From Autumnicola musiva (GTDB taxonomy: Bacteria > Bacteroidota > Bacteroidia > Flavobacteriales > Flavobacteriaceae), in contig NZ_JAVRHK010000007.1 of NCBI RefSeq assembly GCF_031846585.1, forward strand, positions 124,001 through 188,000: a stretch of 64,000 nt of DNA, in the 5' to 3' direction. Position numbers and translations under genes: made by a program. The stretch's first letter is position 1. Every line of letters begins with the position of its first letter. This document shows positions 26,593-33,587 of this stretch, one piece after another. The notes under the pieces were generated by a model. It saw nothing but the letters and a program-made list of their open reading frames with translations, had not been told where the DNA came from and did not search any database.

Positions 26593-26600
26593 TAATTTTG
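26593..26600 (+). promoter_or_regulatory. Candidate -7 box for a small RNA
   Basis: TAATTTTG is an exact TAnnTTTG match and would start transcription near 26607, immediately before a sequence that folds into a long rod and ends in six T. The gldJ start codon is 185 bases away, so it is unlikely to serve gldJ alone. Confidence 0.45.
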
Positions 26601-26606
26601 CCGTGT

Positions 26607-26709
26607 CAAAAAATTAAAAATCTGTCTGGATTTTGCAGCTTGCTTACTCCGAAAGAAACAGGTAAGTCTCAAGCGCATCAGGCACTTAAAGAGATTTGGC
26701 GACTTTTTT
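26607..26709 (+). ncRNA. Candidate structured small RNA between porV and gldJ
   Basis: About 103 bases that fold by eye into one rod. Pairs are AAATCT (26618-26623) with AGATTT (26692-26697), GTCTG (26624-26628) with CAGGC (26679-26683), TGC (26634-26636) with GCA (26675-26677), GCTTG (26638-26642) with CAAGC (26670-26674), and CTTAC (26643-26647) with GTAAG (26662-26666). A 14-base apical loop contains CGAAAG. A T-run follows at 26704-26709. A consensus -7 box sits just upstream and a separate TACATTTC box serves gldJ downstream. Length and shape recall bacterial SRP RNA, but the invariant symmetric-loop sequence is missing, so I do not assign it. Confidence 0.4.
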
Positions 26710-26784
26710 AATATAATGAAATAATCTTGTACATTTCGCGTTAATTACTATATTGCAAAGCCTAAAATTCTATCAAAAGAGACG

Positions 26785-28467
26785 ATGAACATGAGAACCG
26801 ATATTGCTGTTAGAGCACTATTTACAATAGCCTTTGGGATTGGCCTGATAAGCTGTAACAATTCCAGGGATTATAAAAACACATCCCGCGCCACCGGATG
26901 GGACATCAATTCTGAAGACGGTGGTTTCCAGTATAATGATGACTTTAAGGAGCAGGAGACTATGCCGGGACTGGTTTTTATTGAAGGTGGAACCTATACC
27001 AAGGGCCGGGTTCAGGATGATCCTATGCACGACTGGAACAACAGCCCAACCCAGCAACATGTGCAATCTTTTTATATGGATGAAACCGAGGTAACCAACA
27101 AAATGTACCTTGAATACCTGGAATGGATTAAAAGGGTGTTCCCTCCTTCTGAAGAAAGATACCGCAACATTTATCAGGGTGCAGTTCCCGATACGTTGGT
27201 TTGGAGAAATCGTTTAGGATTTAACGAAACAATGGTAAATAACTATTTACGCCACCCTGCCTATGCAGAGTATCCTGTTGTTGGAGTTAGCTGGATCCAG
27301 GCAGTGGAATTCAGCAAATGGAGAACCGACAGGGTAAATGAGCTTTTGCTGGAGGAAGAAGGGATTATTGCAGAAGGCGCCAGATATCAGGCAGAACCAG
27401 GACAATCTTTTAGTACCGAAGCCTATATTTATTCGCCTACAAATGCGTACGGCGGAAATACAGAACTCAGCCAGGGAGAAGAAATTCAGGACAGGCTGGA
27501 AGATACTAATGAGGATGGCAATCCCGTACGTAAAGTATATCCGGGAAGGGAAAGCGGACTTGTTTCTCCTGAATACCGATTACCTACTGAAACTGAATGG
27601 GAATATGCCGCACTCGCTCTGGTAGGAATAAGAAATTATAATGTTTACCGTGGTAGAAAAAAATACCCATGGGACGGGCAGTACACCAGAAACGGTGATG
27701 TAAAAAGAATGGGAGACCAGTTGGCAAACTTTAAGCAAGGTGACGGGGACTATGGTGGAATTGCAGGATGGAGTGATGATGGTGCCGATATTACCGCTGA
27801 AGTTAAATCTTACGAACCTAATGATTTTGGACTGTACGATATGGCCGGAAATGTGGCAGAATGGGTTCTTGATGTTTACCGCCCTATAGTTGATGATGAG
27901 TTTAATGACTTCAACTACTACAGGGGTAACGTGTATACCAAAAATGCCATTAATGATGACGGAAGCGTGAAAATACTTGGAGCTGAGGAAATTCAGTACG
28001 ACACCCTAAGCAACGGAAAACTTGTAGCCAGAAACCTTCCGGGAGAAATTGCACAGACACCGGTAACAGGAGAAGATACTTATATGAGGACTAATTACAC
28101 GGAAAGTGACCAGAGGGATTTCCGTGATGGGGACAAGAGTTCTACGAGGTATTATCAACCTTTTCAGGATGCTACCGAGCCATCCAAAAGAATGTACAAC
28201 TCACCAACCTATAACAATGTAGAATATAGTGACAGTACAGGTACAATTGCAGAAAGAGGCTACGATTCGGAAAAAAGGACCACTCTTATCAGCGATGAAG
28301 TTCGTGTCTATAAGGGTGGTTCCTGGAGAGACAGAGCATACTGGCTGGATCCTGCACAAAGAAGGTTTTTCCCGCAGGATATGGCTACTGATTACATCGG
28401 GTTTAGAAATGCAATGTCCAGAGTAGGCTCAAAATCAAAAGAAGCTAATAAAACAGCCCGAAATTAA
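26785..28467 (+). CDS. gldJ: Gliding motility lipoprotein GldJ
   Basis: GldJ is an outer-membrane-associated lipoprotein needed for gliding and type IX secretion in flavobacteria, and it has a formylglycine-generating-enzyme-like (sulfatase-modifying factor) fold. 560 residues with signal and lipobox LISC about residue 24. Family features are MPGLVFIEGGTYTKGRV, YMDETEVTNKMYLEYLEW, PVVGVSWIQAVEFSKWR, YRLPTETEWEYAAL, DMAGNVAEWV and KGGSWRDRAYWLDPAQRRF. A terminator and murF follow directly, the order expected for this clade. A TACATTTC box near 26730, one mismatch from consensus, is the probable promoter. Confidence 0.95.
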   Translation: MNMRTDIAVRALFTIAFGIGLISCNNSRDYKNTSRATGWDINSEDGGFQYNDDFKEQETMPGLVFIEGGTYTKGRVQDDPMHDWNNSPTQQHVQSFYMDETEVTNKMYLEYLEWIKRVFPPSEERYRNIYQGAVPDTLVWRNRLGFNETMVNNYLRHPAYAEYPVVGVSWIQAVEFSKWRTDRVNELLLEEEGIIAEGARYQAEPGQSFSTEAYIYSPTNAYGGNTELSQGEEIQDRLEDTNEDGNPVRKVYPGRESGLVSPEYRLPTETEWEYAALALVGIRNYNVYRGRKKYPWDGQYTRNGDVKRMGDQLANFKQGDGDYGGIAGWSDDGADITAEVKSYEPNDFGLYDMAGNVAEWVLDVYRPIVDDEFNDFNYYRGNVYTKNAINDDGSVKILGAEEIQYDTLSNGKLVARNLPGEIAQTPVTGEDTYMRTNYTESDQRDFRDGDKSSTRYYQPFQDATEPSKRMYNSPTYNNVEYSDSTGTIAERGYDSEKRTTLISDEVRVYKGGSWRDRAYWLDPAQRRFFPQDMATDYIGFRNAMSRVGSKSKEANKTARN

Positions 28468-28489
28468 CAATTTTGGTTAAATAACTTTT

Positions 28490-28516
28490 AAAGCCCTATT
28501 TTTAAGGGCTTTTTTT
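28490..28516 (+). terminator. Terminator between gldJ and murF
   Basis: AAAGCCCT (28490-28497) pairs with AGGGCTTT (28505-28512), then T to 28516. murF starts 14 bases further on, so murF either depends on read-through or has a promoter inside gldJ. Confidence 0.85.
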
Positions 28517-28529
28517 ATAGTTTTATTTT

Positions 28530-29816
28530 ATGAACACAGCACAAATACATCAGCGTTTCCTGTTAAGCTCGGGAGCTTTTACAGACACACGGAATATCAA
28601 GGAAAACGGAATTTATTTCGCCTTGCGGGGAATAAATTTCAACGGTAACAATTTTGCCCGTGAAGCTATTGAAAAAGGAGCCAGATATGCTGTGGTAGAT
28701 GAGGAAATTTATGCCACCAATCCGGAACATTTCATAGTAGTAAAGGATGTTTTAAAGGCGCTGCAGGATTTAGCTGCTTTTCATCGTAAATATTTAAATT
28801 TAACTATTATTGCCATTACAGGCAGCAATGGTAAAACCACAACCAAAGAACTCACTAATAAAGTCTTATCTAAAAAATATAGAACCGTAGCCACAAATGG
28901 CAACCTCAATAATCACATTGGTGTGCCCCTTACCCTGCTTTCTATGGATGAGGAAACTGAAATTGGCATTGTGGAAATGGGAGCCAATCATTTTAAAGAA
29001 ATTGCCCGGTTAGCACAAATTGCAATGCCTGATTACGGATATATTACTAACTTCGGAAAGGCACACCTGGAAGGTTTTGGAAATATAGAAGGAGTTATTC
29101 AGGCAAAAAGTGAACTTTACGACCACCTCAAAAAGAATATGAGGCTTATTTTCCTAAATGCTGATGACCCGGTACAACGTGAGCATTTTAATTATAAACA
29201 TACTTTTTCTTTCGGAACAGCTGAAGATTCCAGGGTGCAGTTTACTTATTCTGGAAACCAGTCCTACGCAAGTGTGAATTTTAACGATACAGATTTCAAA
29301 AGCAAAATTACCGGAAAACATAATGCCATTAATATAGCTGCGGCAGTATGCATGGGGTTATATTTCAAGGTGCCTTTTAATGAAATAAAAAATGCAATTG
29401 AAGAATATTCACCTGCAAATAACCGATCTCAAATCACAAAAAAAGGTAGTAACACTATTTTTATGGATGCCTATAATGCAAACCCTACCAGTATGCATGC
29501 AGCCATAAGTAATTTTCAGGAATTGGAAACCACAGAGCCAAAAATTGTTATTTTAGGAGATATGCTGGAAGTAGGTTCTTCAGCAGACACAGAACACCAG
29601 GTAATTGTAAACCAGCTTGAGAACGATGATTTTACAGAATGCTACCTGGTAGGAGAACATTTTAACCGCACTCAAACCAACAGGAGCACCATTATTAAAT
29701 TTAAAAGCGTTGAAAAACTAAAAGAACATTTACAGGAGACAAAATTTGATAATTGTCATATTCTGATTAAGGGCTCCAGAAAACTTGCACTGGAGAATTT
29801 ACTGGAAGCTATCTAA
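28530..29816 (+). CDS. murF: UDP-N-acetylmuramoyl-tripeptide--D-alanyl-D-alanine ligase
   Basis: Cytoplasmic Mur ligase adding D-Ala-D-Ala to the UDP-MurNAc-tripeptide, the last soluble step of the peptidoglycan precursor. 428 residues. The uridine-binding N-terminal domain includes TDTRNIKENGIYFALRG, the ATP loop is AITGSNGKTTTKEL, then TNGNLNNHIGVPLTLL and EMGANHFKEI, and the C-terminal domain has FMDAYNANPTSMHAA with the usual nucleotide contacts. It is outside any large mur cluster, paired with gldJ as in other flavobacteria. Confidence 0.96.
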   Translation: MNTAQIHQRFLLSSGAFTDTRNIKENGIYFALRGINFNGNNFAREAIEKGARYAVVDEEIYATNPEHFIVVKDVLKALQDLAAFHRKYLNLTIIAITGSNGKTTTKELTNKVLSKKYRTVATNGNLNNHIGVPLTLLSMDEETEIGIVEMGANHFKEIARLAQIAMPDYGYITNFGKAHLEGFGNIEGVIQAKSELYDHLKKNMRLIFLNADDPVQREHFNYKHTFSFGTAEDSRVQFTYSGNQSYASVNFNDTDFKSKITGKHNAINIAAAVCMGLYFKVPFNEIKNAIEEYSPANNRSQITKKGSNTIFMDAYNANPTSMHAAISNFQELETTEPKIVILGDMLEVGSSADTEHQVIVNQLENDDFTECYLVGEHFNRTQTNRSTIIKFKSVEKLKEHLQETKFDNCHILIKGSRKLALENLLEAI

Positions 29817-29949
29817 AAATAAACCTATACCGATACAATATTTTAGATTCCTGAGAATGGTGGCGTACCACTTCAATTTTCATAATCAATGGGCCGTAAG
29901 TTTATATTTAATTTGAAGACTCCGCTTTTAACCTTTTCAGATTTTACAA

Positions 29950-31044
29950 CTAACGCTTTTTCTTTTCTGGAATGTACCTGTCAAGTTCCTGTTGCCATAA
30001 CGTAGAGTTAATCACCTGCAATACAGTACGATTTAAAGATTCTCTAAGAGAGTCTTGTTGCGAAAGACCAAAAGCATAATAATGCGGATTTACATTAACC
30101 GGTTGCACCCTTAATCCAAGATCTGGATCATTATTTATGGTGTACCTCATTACTGGCAGACTATGTAGTACAGCATCTGCATCCTGATTTTTCACAATCT
30201 TTAAAGCTTCTGAAATGTTTGATGATGCTTTAAAAGGTATCCTTTCATGTTGCAGGTAATTTGCTGCGGAAGAGCCTTCAACCGCAACCATTTTCATACT
30301 CCTCAAGTCCCCCGGTATACTAATTTTCCCGCTGGAATTTCCCATAACAGCAGAAACCAAAGAAGCAGTAAGAACTGCCGTTACAGCCATTGCCACCAGC
30401 ATCCAGATAAGAGCAACAGCCCTGCCCCAAAAGGTCACCGGAGATTTATCCCCATAACCAATTGTAGTCATGGTCACACCAGCCCACCAAAAACCGGAAC
30501 CTATCCCTCTTGCAATAGAACGCTCCCCTCCAAAGTTATCCTCGTTGCTTTTTCGCTCAATAAAATATATAATGGTACCCACAATTAACAGCAAAACAGA
30601 AAGCATCCCTGTTATATACCAGAAGCGCTGGTTAAAAAACGCCTTTAAAATTGATGTTAATTGCATAGATTGTGCTGCCGCTATACCTAACTCTGCTTTA
30701 TGATATATATGCGTGAAATCTATTTTTTCCTCGGCAGCCACAGTTACATCCTGAAGCAGCACTATATCAGCCTTTTGTTGTATTAAAACGCTTACTGCAG
30801 AATCATTTGCAATTTCCTTTAGCTTATAGTTCAAATCCATCCTGTCGGCCACTGCACGCCATAGTCTGATGCTGATTCCGTCCCAATTCCCATTATCATC
30901 AGAAATCATATAAGGAGGCTGAGAAAAAACTCCTACAACTAATTGATTCCCATTTGGTTGTGGAATGCTGTCGGATTGAGCATAACTACCTGAAGAGAAA
31001 ATAAAAGTAAGAAACACCCCTAGAAAAACAAGAGATTTCTGCAT
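29950..31044 (-). CDS. GluR0-like ligand-gated potassium channel
   Basis: 364-residue protein with the layout of prokaryotic ionotropic glutamate receptors. After signal peptide MQKSLVFLGVFLTFIFSSGS comes the first half of a periplasmic amino-acid-binding fold (VGVFSQPPYMISDDNGNWDG, residues about 35-130), a membrane helix (WYITGMLSVLLLIVGTIIYF), a pore loop with the K+ selectivity filter TMTTIGYGDKSP, a second helix (ALIWMLVAMAVTAVLTASL), and the second half of the binding fold. The order S1-M1-P-M2-S2 and the TIGYGD filter point to a K+ channel opened by a small ligand. The ligand is not predictable. It is a lone gene. Confidence 0.85.
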   Translation of the reverse strand: MQKSLVFLGVFLTFIFSSGSYAQSDSIPQPNGNQLVVGVFSQPPYMISDDNGNWDGISIRLWRAVADRMDLNYKLKEIANDSAVSVLIQQKADIVLLQDVTVAAEEKIDFTHIYHKAELGIAAAQSMQLTSILKAFFNQRFWYITGMLSVLLLIVGTIIYFIERKSNEDNFGGERSIARGIGSGFWWAGVTMTTIGYGDKSPVTFWGRAVALIWMLVAMAVTAVLTASLVSAVMGNSSGKISIPGDLRSMKMVAVEGSSAANYLQHERIPFKASSNISEALKIVKNQDADAVLHSLPVMRYTINNDPDLGLRVQPVNVNPHYYAFGLSQQDSLRESLNRTVLQVINSTLWQQELDRYIPEKKKR

Positions 31045-31222
31045 AATACTGAATTTTAAACGGCATCCTGGACCGCTGGAATTAGAAGTAATTTTATCTC
31101 TAAAATAAAAAAATCTTCAGCAAAAGAAATTTTAGCAGCCCTTTTCCTAAAGAAAGCAATTCTGCAGTTTTAATTGATACAACTAATCAGCCTAAATGGA
31201 ATCCTACATAATATCCCAAGAT

Positions 31223-31570
31223 TCACTGAGAAAGTTGATGAGCCTGTATTATTAAGCTTTTAATCTGATCAGGGATTTGACCCGAACTATCATTTTTCAT
31301 TTTTTCAATATCAAGATCATTCCTAACCAGGTACTGGTGTTTTCTTTCGCTGTTTGCCAGGATGGTTACTATCGCAACATTATTTATCTTAGACATCTTC
31401 GTAGCAATGCCTTCAGCTAAAACTTCAATATCAATATTAAAATTATGGATGTTCTCTTCAACTTTATCTTTCGAATGAGTTAAACACAGGCCATTCATTA
31501 CCTCAGCATCTATTCTAAAACCAAGTTTTTCACCATTTTCAGTTTCTAATTCAATTGTTGGATTTTCCAT
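31223..31570 (-). CDS. Small hypothetical protein
   Basis: 115 residues, acidic and soluble, with no signal or membrane segment. I recognise no family. The sequence alternates strand and helix (MENPTIELETENGEKLGFRI, then NVAIVTILANSERKHQYLVRND), consistent with a small alpha/beta domain. It lies alone between the channel gene and tRNA-Val. The reading frame has normal flavobacterial codon use and a plausible start, so it is probably real. Confidence 0.55.
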   Translation of the reverse strand: MENPTIELETENGEKLGFRIDAEVMNGLCLTHSKDKVEENIHNFNIDIEVLAEGIATKMSKINNVAIVTILANSERKHQYLVRNDLDIEKMKNDSSGQIPDQIKSLIIQAHQLSQ

Positions 31571-31660
31571 TTTGAAAGTGATTTAAGTTTGAAGGAACAA
31601 TGATAACTGAAAATTATTGATTTTTAAGTTGTAATTTATAAGTACAATCAATAATCCCAT

Positions 31661-31698
31661 AAAAAAATAAAACCCCGGAAAAGTAAATTCCGGGGTTT
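31661..31698 (-). terminator. Terminator of tRNA-Val
   Basis: AAACCCCGGAA (31670-31680) and TTCCGGGGTTT (31688-31698) form a perfect 11-bp stem; on the minus strand it is followed by a T-rich tract to 31661, ten bases after the encoded CCA. Confidence 0.88.
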
Positions 31699-31710
31699 AA
31701 GATGTAGTGG

Positions 31711-31785
31711 TGAGTGATACTGGATTCGAACCAGTGACCCCTACCCTGTCAAGGTAATGCTCTGAACCAACTGAGCTAATCACTC
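31711..31785 (-). tRNA. tRNA-Val (anticodon GAC)
   Basis: Full cloverleaf on the minus strand: acceptor GAGTGAT/ATCACTC, D-stem GCTC/GAGC, anticodon stem TTACC/GGTAG with loop TTGACAG, variable GGGTC, T-arm ACTGG-TTCGAAT-CCAGT, discriminator A. Anticodon GAC reads valine GUC codons. The terminal CCA is encoded (31708-31710). Confidence 0.96.
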
Positions 31786-31794
31786 TTAAAGCGG

Positions 31795-31802
31795 CAAATA
31801 TA
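31795..31802 (-). promoter_or_regulatory. Candidate -7 box for tRNA-Val
   Basis: Minus-strand TATATTTG is an exact TAnnTTTG match 9 bases before the mature 5' end, the right place for a tRNA promoter. Confidence 0.55.
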
Positions 31803-31881
31803 GTAAAAAGTAGTTTTTATTTGGAAAAAACAACACATTAACAAGAACCTACCTGCTCCAATTAAAAGGTAAGTTATCATA

Positions 31882-31983
31882 TTATCCGGTGGTCACCAAA
31901 ACAGCTTTTCCCATTGAACTTATACTATAAATGCTTTCATAGAATTGTACCGTTACCCTTTCCGGAGATTTAAATCCTTTCAC
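31882..31983 (-). CDS. Possible 33-residue ORF
   Basis: A GTG-initiated frame of 33 codons (VKGFKSPERVTVQFYES, ending GKAVLVTTG) in the gap between tRNA-Val and the histidine-rich lipoprotein gene. Codon use looks coding and the frame stays open some codons further upstream, but there is no recognisable family or clear ribosome-binding site. It may be a remnant or chance. Confidence 0.15.
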   Translation of the reverse strand: MKGFKSPERVTVQFYESIYSISSMGKAVLVTTG

Positions 31984-32004
31984 AGAAGCACAGAATCGAA
32001 TGGT

Positions 32005-32055
32005 TAAGATAAATAAAAAAGGGTGCCTTCCAGACACCCTTTTTTATTTATCTTA
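32005..32055 (-). terminator. Long perfect hairpin terminator
   Basis: A 21-bp perfect inverted repeat (32005-32025 with 32035-32055) around the 9-base loop CCTTCCAGA, 16 bases after the stop of the lipoprotein gene. The A/T-rich arms give a T-run on either strand, so it can terminate from both directions. Confidence 0.88.
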
Positions 32056-32070
32056 TATTAATTCTCTTCT

Positions 32071-33207
32071 TTATTCCACCACATTAAAATGGGCACTTTC
32101 TGAATGTGTATTCCCATCATGATCTATCACCTCCAGAGATAAATGATATTCCCCGGCAGCGGCATCAGCAGAAATATCAATATGCTCATTAAAATCGATC
32201 TCTGTTTCGTCAGAATAAGCGAAGGTATCTTCATAGCTCCAGCCATTTTCTTCATCTTCTTCTGAATGAATATGAAGGTGGATTTCTTCCACTCCATGTT
32301 CTGAAGCTATTCCGGCTTCAATATGTAACTCCTCACCTGCAGTAACTTCCTCATCAATATGAAAATCAGAAATTGCTATACTGGATTCAGTTCCTTCTTC
32401 AGTTACATGAAAATGAACCCCTTCAGCATGCGTATTTCCTTCAGTATCCACAACGGTAATTGACATATGGTATTCCCCAAGTGCTGCATTTGCCGGCACA
32501 TCAATATGCTCATGGAGTTCGGCGGTACTTCCACTGTAAGAATCAAAAACTTCCTCAAAAGTCCATGCAGTTTCTCCTTCTGCAGGCTCCAGATCGTGAC
32601 CATGAATACTTACTGAAACCGAAGCTATTCCATGCTCTGCTGTTAGCTGAGCTCCCACGTGCAAATCTGATCCACGATTAACATCAGAGCTTTCAATATT
32701 GGTTATAGTAAGCCCATGATCTTCACCGGTATGGTCTTCGCCTACAATAAATTCAACATAAACCTGGTTTTGATTCCCCTCAACATCTATAACGGTAATC
32801 CCAAGGTGGTAAGGCCCTTCTGCAATATCAGCAGGAATTTCTATGTGCTCGTGAGCATTATATGTTCTCGGGTTTCCTTCTATTTCAAAGGTTTGGCTCA
32901 TAGACCATGGAGACAGCTCAGAAGCCTGTTTTGAAACTACTCCCGGCGAAGTGCTTAAAAGACCGGAATGGGTATGCCCATCAAAATTGTTATGAATATC
33001 TACTTTGTAAGATGACAGTGCATCATTATCTGAGAAATCCACATCAAAATGCAGCTCCCCACCAGCCTCAAAACTTTCTCCTTCGGTTGGCTCGTTTACA
33101 GTTATTTGAGGCTTCTCATTGTCCAGCATCGCATCGTCATCACTACTACAGGAGAATAAGGAAATTGCCAAAAATAAACTTAAACTAAATATTATTTGCT
33201 TTTTCAT
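32071..33207 (-). CDS. Histidine-rich DUF4625-type repeat lipoprotein
   Basis: 378-residue surface or periplasmic lipoprotein. Start at the ATG 33207 gives MKKQIIFSLSLFLAISLFSC with the lipobox Cys followed by SSDDD. Three related beta-sandwich units follow, each with a HEHIDI(P/S)A... GEYHLSI.V.D.EGN.H pattern near its end, as in DUF4625 repeats. Histidine is strikingly enriched (HIEIPADIAEG, HEHIDVPANAALG, LHIHSEED), often spaced by one or two residues, which would suit metal binding. It is the last gene of the four-gene operon with the TonB receptor, so a role in capturing a metal for the receptor is a reasonable inference. Confidence 0.75.
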   Translation of the reverse strand: MKKQIIFSLSLFLAISLFSCSSDDDAMLDNEKPQITVNEPTEGESFEAGGELHFDVDFSDNDALSSYKVDIHNNFDGHTHSGLLSTSPGVVSKQASELSPWSMSQTFEIEGNPRTYNAHEHIEIPADIAEGPYHLGITVIDVEGNQNQVYVEFIVGEDHTGEDHGLTITNIESSDVNRGSDLHVGAQLTAEHGIASVSVSIHGHDLEPAEGETAWTFEEVFDSYSGSTAELHEHIDVPANAALGEYHMSITVVDTEGNTHAEGVHFHVTEEGTESSIAISDFHIDEEVTAGEELHIEAGIASEHGVEEIHLHIHSEEDEENGWSYEDTFAYSDETEIDFNEHIDISADAAAGEYHLSLEVIDHDGNTHSESAHFNVVE

Positions 33208-33248
33208 ATTATTGAATATTAAAATGTAATGTGTAACTATTGTATTAT

Positions 33249-33587
33249 TTAAACCTTGCAATCAGGATTAACAGGTGGCCCCCTTAGGTAATAGGTGATT
33301 GTATCACCAGGGTAAAGGCTAATTCTATACTCTAAAATTTCAGGTTTTTTGGATACAAGGGGAACAGGCGTTTTTTCTTTTGATGCAAAAAACAACCAGC
33401 CTTTATATTCCCCAGGCAAATAATGTTGACAAAGATGACCTGTTGTGAGCTCTCCAAATTGGTAACCCTGCACTTTATCCAGCCCGGGATGCTCCACAAA
33501 AACCATGTGGTAAGTCTGAAACAATGGTGCAGACAGAAAAAAGCTGATAAGAAACCGGCTAATATATGTTATTGCGTACCTGCTCAT
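33249..33587 (-). CDS. Small membrane-anchored protein with C-terminal RGPP motif
   Basis: 112 residues starting at an ATG that overlaps the TonB-receptor stop (ATGA), which implies translational coupling. An N-terminal hydrophobic segment (YISRFLISFFLSAPLF) is a signal or anchor. The middle contains HLCQHYLPG, and the end reads YYLRGPPVNPDCKV. The C-terminal R-(G/A)-P-P also occurs in the first gene of this operon. No family is known to me; the setting suggests an accessory factor for metal uptake. Confidence 0.6.
   Translation of the reverse strand: MSRYAITYISRFLISFFLSAPLFQTYHMVFVEHPGLDKVQGYQFGELTTGHLCQHYLPGEYKGWLFFASKEKTPVPLVSKKPEILEYRISLYPGDTITYYLRGPPVNPDCKV

Noticed and set aside
26607..26709. 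Assignment as SRP (4.5S) RNA
   Set aside because: Length and rod shape fit, and the apical loop vaguely resembles the SRP tip, but too few bases remain on the 5' side of the tip to form the conserved symmetric and asymmetric loops.
26578..26711. A 44-codon frame starting with MSEKAVILPCQK across the putative small RNA
   Set aside because: The RNA fold with complementary helices explains this stretch better; the promoter box lies inside the frame and no family is recognised.
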